Assembly: GCF_050947875.1 (NCBI RefSeq)
Contig: NW_027460418.1
Location: 1-64,000 of the forward strand
DNA from: Dermacentor variabilis
Lineage: Eukaryota; Arthropoda; Arachnida; Ixodida; Ixodidae
Reading direction: 5' to 3'
Length of the DNA: 64,000 bases
Shown: positions 35,101 to 46,400 of the stretch, piece after piece
Layout of the letters: each line of letters begins with the position of its first letter
Numbering within the stretch: position 1 is the first letter of the stretch
Position numbers and translations under genes: made by a program
The notes under the pieces: generated by a model
Told to the model about the DNA's origin: nothing
Databases searched by the model: none
Seen by the model: only the letters and a program-made list of their open reading frames with translations

Positions 35101-37144
35101 GCATCGGCATGCTTTTCACGTCGTTTGGTAGAAATCCACGTGCGCGTTCTGCCAAAAGCACCATTTGCATGCATATCGTGTGGTTTTGCAGAAAACTGCA
35201 TCCGCGTCTACCAAATGATGCATGTGCATGCTTAAAACGCGTTTTGGCACAAATCCATGTGCGGGTGCTAAAAAGAGCAGCATCGGCATGCTTTTCACGT
35301 CGTTTGGTAGAAATCCACGTGGCGTTCTGCCAAAAGCACCATTTGCATGCATATCGTGTGGTTTTGCAGAAAACTGCGTCCGCGTCTACCAAAAGATGCA
35401 TGTGCATGCTTAAAACGCGTTTTGGCACAAATCCATGTGCGGGTGCTAAAAAGAGCAGCATCGGCATGCTTTTCACGTCGTTTGGTAGAAATCCACGTGC
35501 GCGTTCTGCCAAAAGCACCATTTGCATGCATATCGTGTGGTTTGCAGAAAACTGCGTCCGCGTCTACCAAATGATGCATGTGCATGCTTAAAACGCGTTT
35601 TGGCACAAATCCATGTGCGGGTGCTAAAAAGAGCAGCATCGGCATGCTTTTCACGTCGTTTGGTAGAAATCCACGTGCGCGTTCTGCCAAAAGCACCATT
35701 TGCATGCATATCGTGTGGTTTTGTAGAAAACTGCGTCCGCGTCTACCAAAAGATGCATGTGCATGCTTAAAACGCGTTTTGGCACAAATCCATGTGCGGG
35801 TGCTAAAAAGAGAAGCATCGGCATGCTTTTCACGTCGTTTGGTAGAAATCCACGTGCGCGTTCTGCCAAAAGCACCATTTGCATGCATATCGTGTGGTTT
35901 TCCAGAAAACTGCGTCCGCGTCTACCAAAAGCTGCATGTGCATGCTTAAAACGCGTTTTGGCACAACTCCATGTGCGGTGCTAAAAAAGCAGCATCGGCA
36001 TGCTTTTCACGTCGTTCGGTAGAAATCCACGTGCGCGTTCTCCCAAAAGCACCATTTGCATGCATATCGTGTGGTTTTGCAGAAAACTGCGTCCGCGTCT
36101 ACCAAAAGATGCATGTGCATGCTTAAAACGCGTTTTCGCACAAATCCATGTGCGGGTGCTAAAAAGAGAAGCATCGGCATGCTTTTCACGTCGTTTGGTA
36201 GAAATCCACGTGCGCGTTCTGCCAAACGCACCATTTGCATGCATATCGTGTGGTTTTGAAGAAAACTGCGTCCGCGTCTACCAAAAGATGCATGTCCATG
36301 CTTAAAACGCGTTTTGGCACAAATCCATGTGCGGGTGCTAAAAAGAGCAGCATCGGCATGCTTTTCACGTCGTTTGGTAGAAATCCACGTGCGCGTTCTC
36401 CCAAAAGCACCATTTGCATGCATATCGTGTGGTTTTGCCGAAAACTGCGTCCGCGTCTACCAAAAGATGCATGTGCATGTTTAAAACGCGTTTTCGCACA
36501 AATCCATGTGCGGGTGCTAAAACGAGAAGCATCGGCATGCTTTTCACGTCGTTTGGTAGAAATCCACGTGCGCGTTCTGCCAAAAGCACCATTTGCATGC
36601 ATATCGTGTGGTTTTCCAGAAAACTGCGTGCGCGTCTACCAAAAGATGCATGTGCATGCTTAAAACGCGTTTTGGCACAACTCCATGTGCGGGTGCTAAA
36701 AAGAGCAGCATCGGCATGCTTTTCACGTCGTTTGGTAGAAATCCACGTGCGCGTTCTGCCAAAAGCACCATTTGCATGCATATCGTGTGGTTTTGCAGAA
36801 AACTGCGTCCGCGTCTACCAAAAGATGCATGTGCATGCTTAAAACGCGTTTTCGCACAAATCCATGTGCGGGTGCTAAAAAGAGCAGCATCGGCATGCTT
36901 TTCACGTCGTTTGGTAGAAATCCACGTGCGCGTTCTGCCAAAAGCACCATTTGCATGCATATCGTGTGGTTTTGCAAAAAACTGCGTCCGCGTCTACCAA
37001 AAGATGCATGTGCATGCTTAAAACGCGTTTTGGCACAAATCCATGTGCGGGTGCTAAAAAGAGCAGCATCGGCATGCTTTTCACGTCGTTTGGTAGAAAT
37101 GCACGCGCGCGTTCTGCCAAAAGCACCATTTGCATGCAATCGTG

Positions 37145-38487
37145 TGGTTTTGCAGAAAACTGCGTCCGCGTCTACCAAAAGATGCATGTGCATGCTTAAA
37201 ACGCGTTTTGGCACAAATCCATGTGCGGGTGCTAAAAAGAGCAGCATCGGCATGCTTTTCACGTCGTTTGGTAGAAATCCACGTGCGCGTTCTGCCAAAA
37301 GCACCATTTGCATGCATATCGTGTGGTTTTGCAGAAAACTGCGTCCGCGTCTACCAAAAGATGCATGTGCATGCTTAAAACGCGTTTTGGCACAAATCCA
37401 TGTGCGGGTGCTAAAAAGAGAAGCATCGGCATGCTTTTCACGTCGTTTGGTAGAAATCCACGTGCGCGTTCTGCCAAAAGCACCATTTGCATGCATATCG
37501 TGTGGTTTTCCAGAAAACTGCGTCCGCGTCTACCAAAAGATGCATGTGCATGCTTAAAACACGTTTTGGCACAACTTCATGTGCGCGTGGTAAAAAGAGC
37601 AGCATCGGCATGCTTTTCACGTCGTTTGGTGGAAATCCATGTGCGCGTTCTGCCAAAAGCACCATTTGCATGCATATCGTGTGGTTTTGCAGAAAACTGC
37701 GTCCGCGTCTACCAAAAGATGCATGTGCATGCTTAAAACGCGTTTTGGCACAAATCCATGTGCGGGTGCTAAAAAGAGCAGCATCGGCATGCTTTTCACG
37801 TCGTTTGGTAGAAATCCACGTGCGCGTTCTGCCAAAAGCACCATTTGCATGCATATCGTGTGGTTTTGCAGAAAACTGCGTCCGCGTCTACCAAAAGATG
37901 CATGTGCATGCTTAAAACGCGTTTTGGCACAAATCCATGTGCGGGTGCTAAAAAGAGAAGCATCGGCATGCTTTTCACGTCGTTTGGTAGAAATCCACGT
38001 GCGCGTTCTGCCAAAAGCACCATTTGCATGCATATCGTGTGGTTTTCCAGAAAACTGCGTCCGCGTCTACCAAAAGATGCATGTGCATGCTTAAAACACG
38101 TTTTGGCACAACTTCATGTGCGCGTGGTAAAAAGAGCAGCATCGGCATGCTTTTCACGTCGTTTGGTGGAAATCCATGTGCGCGTTCTGCCAAAAGCACC
38201 ATTTGCATGCATATCGTGTGGTTTTGCAGAAAACTGCGTCCGCGTCTACCAAAAGATGCATGTGCATGCTTAAAACGCGTTTTGGCACAAATCCATGTGC
38301 GGGTGCTAAAAAGAGCAGCATCGGCATGCTTTTCACGTCGTTTGGTAGAAATCCACGTGCGCGTTCTGCGAAAAGCACCATTTGCATGCATATCGTGTGG
38401 TTTTGCAGAAAACTGCGTCCGCGTCTACCAAAAGATGCATGTGCATGCTTAAAACGCGTTTTGGTACAAATCCATGTGCGGGTGCTA
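37145..38487 (+). repeat. 3-mer higher-order repeat, period 537 bp
   Basis: About 37145-37950 recurs 537 bp (3 x 179) later at about 37682-38487. Shared variants are AAAACACGTTTTGGCACAACTTC, read here as AAAACACG plus CAACTTCATG, then GCGCGTGGTAAAAAG and GGTGGAAATCCATG. This is the only unit in the window whose period is a whole number of codons as well as of monomers. Confidence 0.75.
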
Positions 38488-40145
38488 AAAAGAGCAGCAT
38501 CGGCATGCTTTTCACGTCGTTTGGTAGAAATCCACGTTTCACGTTCTGCCAAAAGCACCATTTGCATGCATATCGTGTGGTTTTGCAGAAAACTGCGTCC
38601 GCGTCTACCAAAAGATGCATGTGCATGCTTAAAACGCGTTTTGGCACAAATCCATGTGCGGGTGCTAAAAAGAACAGCATCGGCATGCTTTTCACGTCGT
38701 TTGGTAGAAATGCACGCGCGCGTTCTGCCAAAAGCACCATTTGCATGCATATCGTGTGGTTTTGCAGAAAACTGCGTCCGCGTCTACCAAAAGATGCATG
38801 TGCATGCTTAAAACGCGTTTTGGCACAAATCCATGTGCGGGTGCTAAAAAGAGCAGCATCGGCATGCTTTTCACGTCGTTTGGTAAAAATCCAGGTGCGC
38901 GTTCTGCCAAAAGCACCATTTGCATGCATATCGTGTGGTTTTGCAGAAAACTGCATCCGCGTCTACCAAATGATGCATGTGCATGCTTAAAACGCGTTTT
39001 GGCACAAATCCATGTGCGGGTGCTAAAAAGAGCAGCATCGGCATGCTTTTCACGTCGTTTGGAAGAAATCCACGTGCGCGTTCTGCCAAAAGCACCATTT
39101 GCATGCATATCGTGTGGTTTTCCAGAAAACTGCGTCCGCGTCTACCAAAAGATGCATGTGCATGCTTAAAACGCGTTTTGGCACAACTCCATGTGCGCGT
39201 GGTAAAAAGAGCAGCATCGGCATGCTTTTCACGTCGTTTGGTAGAAATCCATGTTCGCGTTCTGCCAAAAGCACCATTTGCATGCATATCGTGTGGTTTT
39301 GCAGAAAACTGCGTCCGCGTCTACCAAAAGATGCATGTGCATGCTTAAAACGCGTTTTGGCACAAATCCATGTGCGGGTGCTAAAAAGAGCAGCATCGGC
39401 ATGCTTTTCACGTCGTTTGGTAGAAATCCACGTGCGCGTTCTGCCAAAAGCACCATTTGCATGCATATCGTGTGGTTTTGCAGAAAACTGCGTCCGCGTC
39501 TACCAAAAGATGCATGTGCATGCTTAAAACGCGTTTTGGCACAAATCCATGTGCGGGTGCTAAAAAGAGCAGCATCGGCATGCTTTTCACGTCGTTTGGT
39601 AGAAATCCACGTTTCACGTTCTGCCAAAAGCACCATTTGCATGCATATCGTGTGGTTTTGCAGAAAACTGCGTCCGCGTCTACCAAAAGATGCATGTGCA
39701 TGCTTAAAACGCGTTTTGGCACAAATCCATGTGCGGGTGCTAAAAAGAACAGCATCGGCATGCTTTTCACGTCGTTTGGTAGGAATGCACGCGCGCGTTC
39801 TGCCAAAAGCACCATTTGCATGCATATCGTGTGGTTTTGCAGAAAACTGCGTCCGCGTCTACCAAAAGATGCATGTGCATGCTTAAAACGCGTTTTGGCA
39901 CAAATCCATGTGCGGGTGCTAAAAAGAGCAGCATCGGCATGCTTTTCACGTCGTTTGGTAAAAATCCAGGTGCGCGTTCTGCCAAAAGCACCATTTGCAT
40001 GCATATCGTGTGGTTTTGCAGAAAACTGCATCCGCGTCTACCAAATGATGCATGTGCATGCTTAAAACGCGTTTTGGCACAAATCCATGTGCGGGTGCTA
40101 AAAAGAGCAGCATCGGCATGCTTTTCACGTCGTTTGGAAGAAATC
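37965..40145 (+). repeat. 6-mer higher-order repeat, period 1075 bp
   Basis: About 37965-39070 and 39040-40145 are offset by 1075 bp (6 monomers plus the 1-bp gain of the TTTCACGT patch). Shared markers are TTTTCCAG, GCGCGTGGTAAAAAG, TTTCACGT, AAAGAACAGC with AATGCACGCG, AAAAATCCAGG and AAATGATGCATG. The copies part where CACGTGCGCG (39072) faces CACGTGGCG (40147). Confidence 0.75.
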
Positions 40146-43100
40146 CACGTGGCGTTCTGCCAAAAGCACCATTTGCATGCATATCGTGTGGTTTTGCAGA
40201 AAACTGCGTCCGCGTCTACCAAAAGATGCATGTGCATGCTTAAAACGCGTTTTGGCACAAATCCATGTGCGGGTGCTAAAAAGAGCAGCATCGGCATGCT
40301 TTTCACGTCGTTAGGTAGAAATCCACGTGCGCGTTCTGCCAAAAGCACCATTTGCATGCATATCGTGTGGTTTTGCAGAAAACTGCGTCCGCGTCTATCA
40401 AAAGATGCATGTGCATGCTTAAAACGCGTTTTGGCACAAATCCATGTGCGGGTGCTAAAAAGAGCAGCATCGGCATGCTTTTCACGTCGTTTGGTAGACA
40501 TCCACGTTTCACGTTCTGCCAAAAGCACCATTTGCATGCATATTGTGTGGTTTTGCAGAAAACTGCGTCCGCGTCTATCAAAAGATGCATGTGCATGCTT
40601 AAAACGCGTTTTGGCTCAAATCCATGTGCGGGTGCTAAAAAGAGCAGCATCGGCATGCTTTTCACGTCGTTTGGTAGAAATCCACGTGCGCGTTCTGCCA
40701 AAAGCACCATTTGTATGCATATCGTGTGGTTTTGCAGAAAACTGCATCCGCGTCTACCAAATGATGCATGTGCATGCTTAAAACGCGTTTTGGCACAAAT
40801 CCATGTGCGGGTGCTAAAAAGAGCAGCATCGGCATGCTTTTCACGTCGTTTGGTAGAAATCCACGTGGCGTTCTGCCAAAAGCACCATTTGCATGCATAT
40901 CGTGTGGTTTTGCAGAAAACTGCGTCCGCGTCTACCAAAAGATGCATGTGCATGCTTAAAACGCGTTTTGGCACAAATCCATGTGCGGGTGCTAAAAAGA
41001 GCAGCATCGGCATGCTTTTCACGTCGTTTGGTAGAAATCCACGTGCGCGTTCTGCCAAAAGCACTATTTGCATGCATATCGTGTGGTTTGCAGAAAACTG
41101 CGTCCGCGTCTACCAAATGATGCATGTGCATGCTTAAAACGCGTTTTGGCACAAATCCATGTGCGGGTGCTAAAAAGAGCAGCATCGGCATGCTTTTCAC
41201 GTCGTTTGGTAGAAATCCACGTGCGCGTTCTGCCAAAAGCACCATTTGCATGCATATCGTGTGGTTTTGTAGAAAACTGCGTCCGCGTCTACCAAAAGAT
41301 GCATGTGCATGCTTAAAACGCGTTTTGGCACAAATCCATGTGCGGGTGCTAAAAAGAGAAGCATCGGCATGCTTTTCACGTCGTTTGGTAGAAATCCACG
41401 TGCGCGTTCTGCCAAAAGCACCATTTGCATGCATATCGTGTGGTTTTCCAGAAAACTGCGTCCGCGTCTACCAAAAGCTGCATGTGCATGCTTAAAACGC
41501 GTTTTGGCACAACTCCATGTGCGGGTGCTAAAAAAGCAGCATCGGCATGCTTTTCACGTCGTTCGGTAGAAATCCACGTGCGCGTTCTCCCAAAAGCACC
41601 ATTTGCATGCATATCGTGTGGTTTTGCAGAAAACTGCGTCCGCGTCTACCAAAAGATGCATGTGCATGCTTAAAACGCGTTTTCGCACAAATCCATGTGC
41701 GGGTGCTAAAAAGAGCAGCATCGGCATGCTTTTCACGTCGTTTGGTAGAAATCCACGTGCGCGTTCTGCCAAAAGCACCATTTGCATGCATATCGTGTGG
41801 TTTTGCAGAAAACTGCGTCCGCGTCTACCAAAAGATGCATGTGCATGCTTAAAACGCGTTTTGGCACAAATCCATGTGCGGGTGCTAAAAAGAGCAGCAT
41901 CGGCATGCTTTTCACGTCGTTTGGTAGAAATCCACGTGCGCGTTCTCCCAAAAGCACCATTTGCATGCATATCGTGTGGTTTTGCAGAAAACTGCGTCCG
42001 CGTCTACCAAAAGATGCATGTGCATGCTTAAAACGCGTTTTCGCACAAATCCATGTGCGGGTGCTAAAAAGAGAAGCATCGGCATGCTTTTCACGTCGTT
42101 TGGTAGAAATCCACGTGCGCGTTCTGCCAAAAGCACCATTTGCATGCATATCGTGTAGTTTTCCAGAAAACTGCGTGCGCGTCTACCAAAAGATGCATGT
42201 GCATGCTTAAAACGCGTTTTGGCACAACTCCATGTGCGGGTGCTAAAAAGAGCAGCATCGGCATGCTTTTCACGTCGTTTGGTAGAAATCCACGTGCGCG
42301 TTCGGCCAAAAGCACCATTTGCATGCATATCGTGTGGTTTTGCAGAAAACTGCGTCCGCGTCTACCAAAAGATGCATGTGCATGCTTAAAACGCGTTTTG
42401 GCACAAATCCATGTGCGGGTGCTTAAAAGAGCAGCATCGGCATGCTTTTCACGTCGTTTGGTAGAAATCCACGTGCGCGTTCTGCCAAAAGCACCATTTG
42501 CATGCATATCGTGTGGTTTTGCAGAAAACTGCGTCCGCGTCTACCAAAAGATGCATGTGCATGCTTAAAACGCGTTTTGGCACAAATCCATGTGCGGGTG
42601 CTAAAAAGAGAAGCATCGGCATGCTTTTCACGTCGTTTGGTAGAAATCCACGTGCGCGTTCTGCCAAAAGCACCATTTGCATGCATATCGTGTGGTTTTC
42701 CAGAAAACTGCGTCCGCGTCTACCAAAAGATGCATGTGCATGCTTAAAACGCGTGTTGGCACAACTCCATGTGCGCGTGCTAAAAGAGCAGCATCGGCAT
42801 GCCTTTCACGTCGTTTGGTAGAAATCCATGTGCGCGTTCTGCCAAAAGCACCATTTGCATGCATATCGTGTGGTTTTGCAGAAAACTGCGTCCGCGTCTA
42901 CCAAAAGATGCATGTGCATGCTTAAAACGCGTTTTGGCACAAATCCATGTGCGGGTGCTAAAAAGAGCAGCATCGGCACGCTTTTCACGTCGTTTGGTAG
43001 AAATCCACGTGCGCGTTCTCCCAAAAGCACCATTTGCATGCATATCGTGTGGTTTTGCAGAAAACTGCGTCCGCGTCTACCAAAAGATGCATGTGCATGC

Positions 43101-43469
43101 TTAAAACGCGTTTAGGCACAAATCCAAGTGCGGGTGCTAAAAAGAACAGCATCGGCATGCTTTTCACGTCGTTTGGTAGAAATGCACGCGCGCGTTCTGC
43201 CAAAAGCACCATTTGCATGCATATCGTGTGGTTTTGCAGAAAACAGCGTCCGCGTCTACCAAAAGATGCATGTGCATGCTTAAAACGCGTTTTGGCACAA
43301 ATCCATGTGCGGGTGCTAAAAAGAACAGCATCGGCATGCTTTTCACGTCGTTTGGTAGAAATGCACGCGCGCGTTCTGCCAAAAGCACCATTTGCATGCA
43401 TATCGTGTGGTTTTGCAGAAAACTGCGTCCGCGTCTACCAAAAGATGCATGTGCATGCTTAAAACGCGT

Positions 43470-46400
43470 TTTGGCACAAATCCATGTGCGGGTGCTAAAA
43501 AGAGCAGCATCGGCATGCTTTTCACGTCGTTTGGTAGAAATCCACGTGCGCGTTCTGCCAAAAGCACCATTTGCATGCATATCGTGTGGTTTTGCAGAAA
43601 ACTGCGTCCGCGTCTACCAAAAGATGCATGTGCAAGCTTAAAACGCGTTTTGGCACAAATCCATGTGCGGGTGCTAAAAAGAGCAGCATCGGCGTGCTTT
43701 TCATGTCGTTTGGTAGAAATCCACGTGGGCGTTCTGCCAAAAGCACCATTTGCATGCATATCGTGTGGCTTTGCAGAAAACTGCGTCCGCGTCTACGAAA
43801 AGATGCATGTGCATGCTTAAAACGCGTTTTGGCACAAATCCATGTGCGGGTGCTAAAAAGAGCAGCATCGGCATGCTTTTCACGTCGTTTGGTAGAAATC
43901 CACGTGCGCGTTCTGCCAAAAGCATCATTTGCATGCATGTCGTGTGGTTTTGCAGAAAACTGCGTCCGCGTCTACCAAAAGATGCATGTGCATGCTTAAA
44001 ACGCGTTTTGGCACAAATTCATGTGCGGGTGCTAAAAAGAACAGCATCGGCATGCTTTTCACGTCGTTTGGTAGAAATGCACGCGCGCGTTCTGCCAAAA
44101 GCACCATTTGCATGCATATCGTGTGGTTTTGCAGAAAACTGCGTCCGCGTCTACCAAAAGATGCATGTGCATGCTTAAAACGCGTTTTGGCACAAATTCC
44201 TGTGCGGGTGCTAAAAAGAACAGCATCGGAATGCTTTTCACGTCGTTTGGTAGAAATGCACGCGCGCGTTCTGCCAAAAGCACCATTTGCATGCATATCG
44301 TGTGGTTTTGCAGAAAACTGCGTCCGCGTCTACCAAAAGATGCATGTGCATGCTTAAAACGCGTTTTGGCACAAATCCATGTGCGGGTGCTAAAAAGAGC
44401 AGCATCGGCATGCTTTTCACGTCGTTTGGTAGAAATCCACGTGCGCGTTCTGCCAAAAGCACCATTTGCATGCATATCGTGTGGTTTTGCAGAAAACTGC
44501 GTCCGCGTCTACCAAAAGATGCATGTGCATGCTTAAAACGCGTTTTGGCACAAATCCATGTGCGGGTGCTAAAAAGAGAAGCATCGGCATGCTTTTCACG
44601 TCGTTTGGTAGAAATCCACGTGCGCGTTCTGCCAAAAGCACCATTTGCATGCATATCGTGTGGTTTTCCAGAAAACTGCGTCCGCGTCTACCAAAAGATG
44701 CATGTGCATGCTTAAAACGCGTTTTGGCGCAACTCCATGTGCGCGTGCTAAAAAGAGCAGCATCGGCATGCTTTTCACGTCGTTTGGTAGAAATCCATGT
44801 GCGCGTTCTGCCAAAAGCACCATTTGCATGCATATCGTGTGGTTTTGCAGAAAACTGCGTCCGCGTCTACCAAAAGATGCATGTGCATGCTTAAAACGCG
44901 TTTTGGCACAAATCCATGTGCGGGTGCTAAAAAGAGCAGCATCGGCATGCTTTTCACGTCGTTTGGTAGAAATCCACGTGCGCGTTCTGCCAAAAGCACC
45001 ATTTGCATGCATATCGTGTGGTTTTGCAGAAAACTGCGTCCGCGTCTACCAAAAGATGCATGTGCATGCTTAAAACGCGTTTTGGCACAAATCCATGTGC
45101 GGGTGCTCAAAAGAGCAGCATCGGCATGCTTTTCACGTCGTTTGGTAGAACTCCACGTGCGCGTTCTGCCAAAAGCACCATTTGCATGCATATCGTGTGG
45201 TTTTGCAGAAAACTGCGTCCGCGTCTACCAAAAGATGGATGTGCATGCTTAAAACGCGTTTTGGCACAAATCCATGTGCGGGTGCTAAAAAGAGAAGCAT
45301 CGGCATGCTTTTCACGTCGTTTGGTAGAAATCCACGTGCGCGTTCTGCCAAAAGCACCATTTCCATGCATATCGTGTGGTTTTCCAGAAAACTGCGTCCG
45401 CGTCTACCAAAAGATGCATGTGCATGCTTAAAACGCGTTTTGGCACAAATCCATGTGCGGGTGCTAAAAAGAGCAGCATCGGCATGCTTTTCACGTCGTT
45501 TGGTAGAAATCCACGTGCGCGTTTTGCCAAAAGCACCATTTGCATGCATATCGTGTGGTTTTGCAGAAAACTGCGTCCGCGTCTACCAAAAGATGCATGT
45601 GCATGCTTAAAACGCGTTTTGGCACAAATCCATGTGCGGGTGGAAAAAGAGCAGCATCGGCATGCTTTTCACGTCGTTTGGTAGAAATCCACGTGCGCGT
45701 TCTGCCAAAAGCACCATTTGCATGCATATCGTGTGGTTTTGCAGAAAACTGCGTCCGCGTCTACCAAAAGATGCCTGTGCATGCTTAAAACGCGTTTTGA
45801 CACAAATCCATGTGCGGGTGCTAAAAAGAGCAGCATCGGCATGCTTTTCACGTCGTTTGGTAGAAATCCACGTGCGCGTTCTGCCAAAAGCACCATTTGC
45901 ATGCATATCGTGTGGTTTTGCAGAAAACTGCGTCCGCGTCTACCAAAAGATGCATGTGCATGCTTAAAACGCGTTTTGGCACAAATCCATGTGCGGGTGC
46001 TAAAAAGAGAAGCATCGGCATGCTTTTCACGTCGTTTGGTAGAAATCCACGTGCGCGTTCTGCCAAAAGCACCATTTACATGCATATGGTGCGGTTTTGC
46101 AGAAAACTGCGTCCGCGTCTACCAAAAGATGCATGTGCATGCTTAAAACGCGTTTTGGCACAAATCCATGTGCGGGTGCTAAAAAGAGCAGCATCGGCAT
46201 GCTTTCCACGTCGTTTGGTAGAAATCCACGTTTCACGTTCTGCCAAAAGCACCATTTCCATGCATATCGTGTGGTTTTCCAGAAAACTGCGTCCGCGTCT
46301 ACCAAAAGATGCATGTGCATGCTTAAAACGCGTTTTGGCACAAATCCATGTGCGGGTGCTAAAAAGAGCAGCATCGGCATGCTTTTCACGTCGTTTGGTA

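Larger units (their letters stand above)
34000..42400 (+). repeat. Large block copy displaced about 5.55-5.9 kb
   Basis: About 34.9-36.85 kb matches about 40.45-42.4 kb at an offset of 5546-5547 bp (31 monomers less small indels). The stretch just before it (about 34.0-34.9 kb) matches about 39.9-40.8 kb at 5903 bp, because the left copy holds two extra monomers. Shared markers include AAAAATCCAGG, the CACGTGGCGTTCT 1-bp loss, GTGTGGTTTGCAG (1-bp loss near 35541 and 41088), AAAAGCTGCATG and CTAAAAAAGCAGC. The feature spans both copies. Confidence 0.75.

Noticed and set aside
34400..35591. Overlapping frames of 375 (minus) and 380 (plus) codons as a possible repeat-protein gene
   Set aside because: Both strands are open over the same bases only because several 178- and 180-bp monomers fall together. 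There is no coding bias, no conserved start and no recognisable domain.
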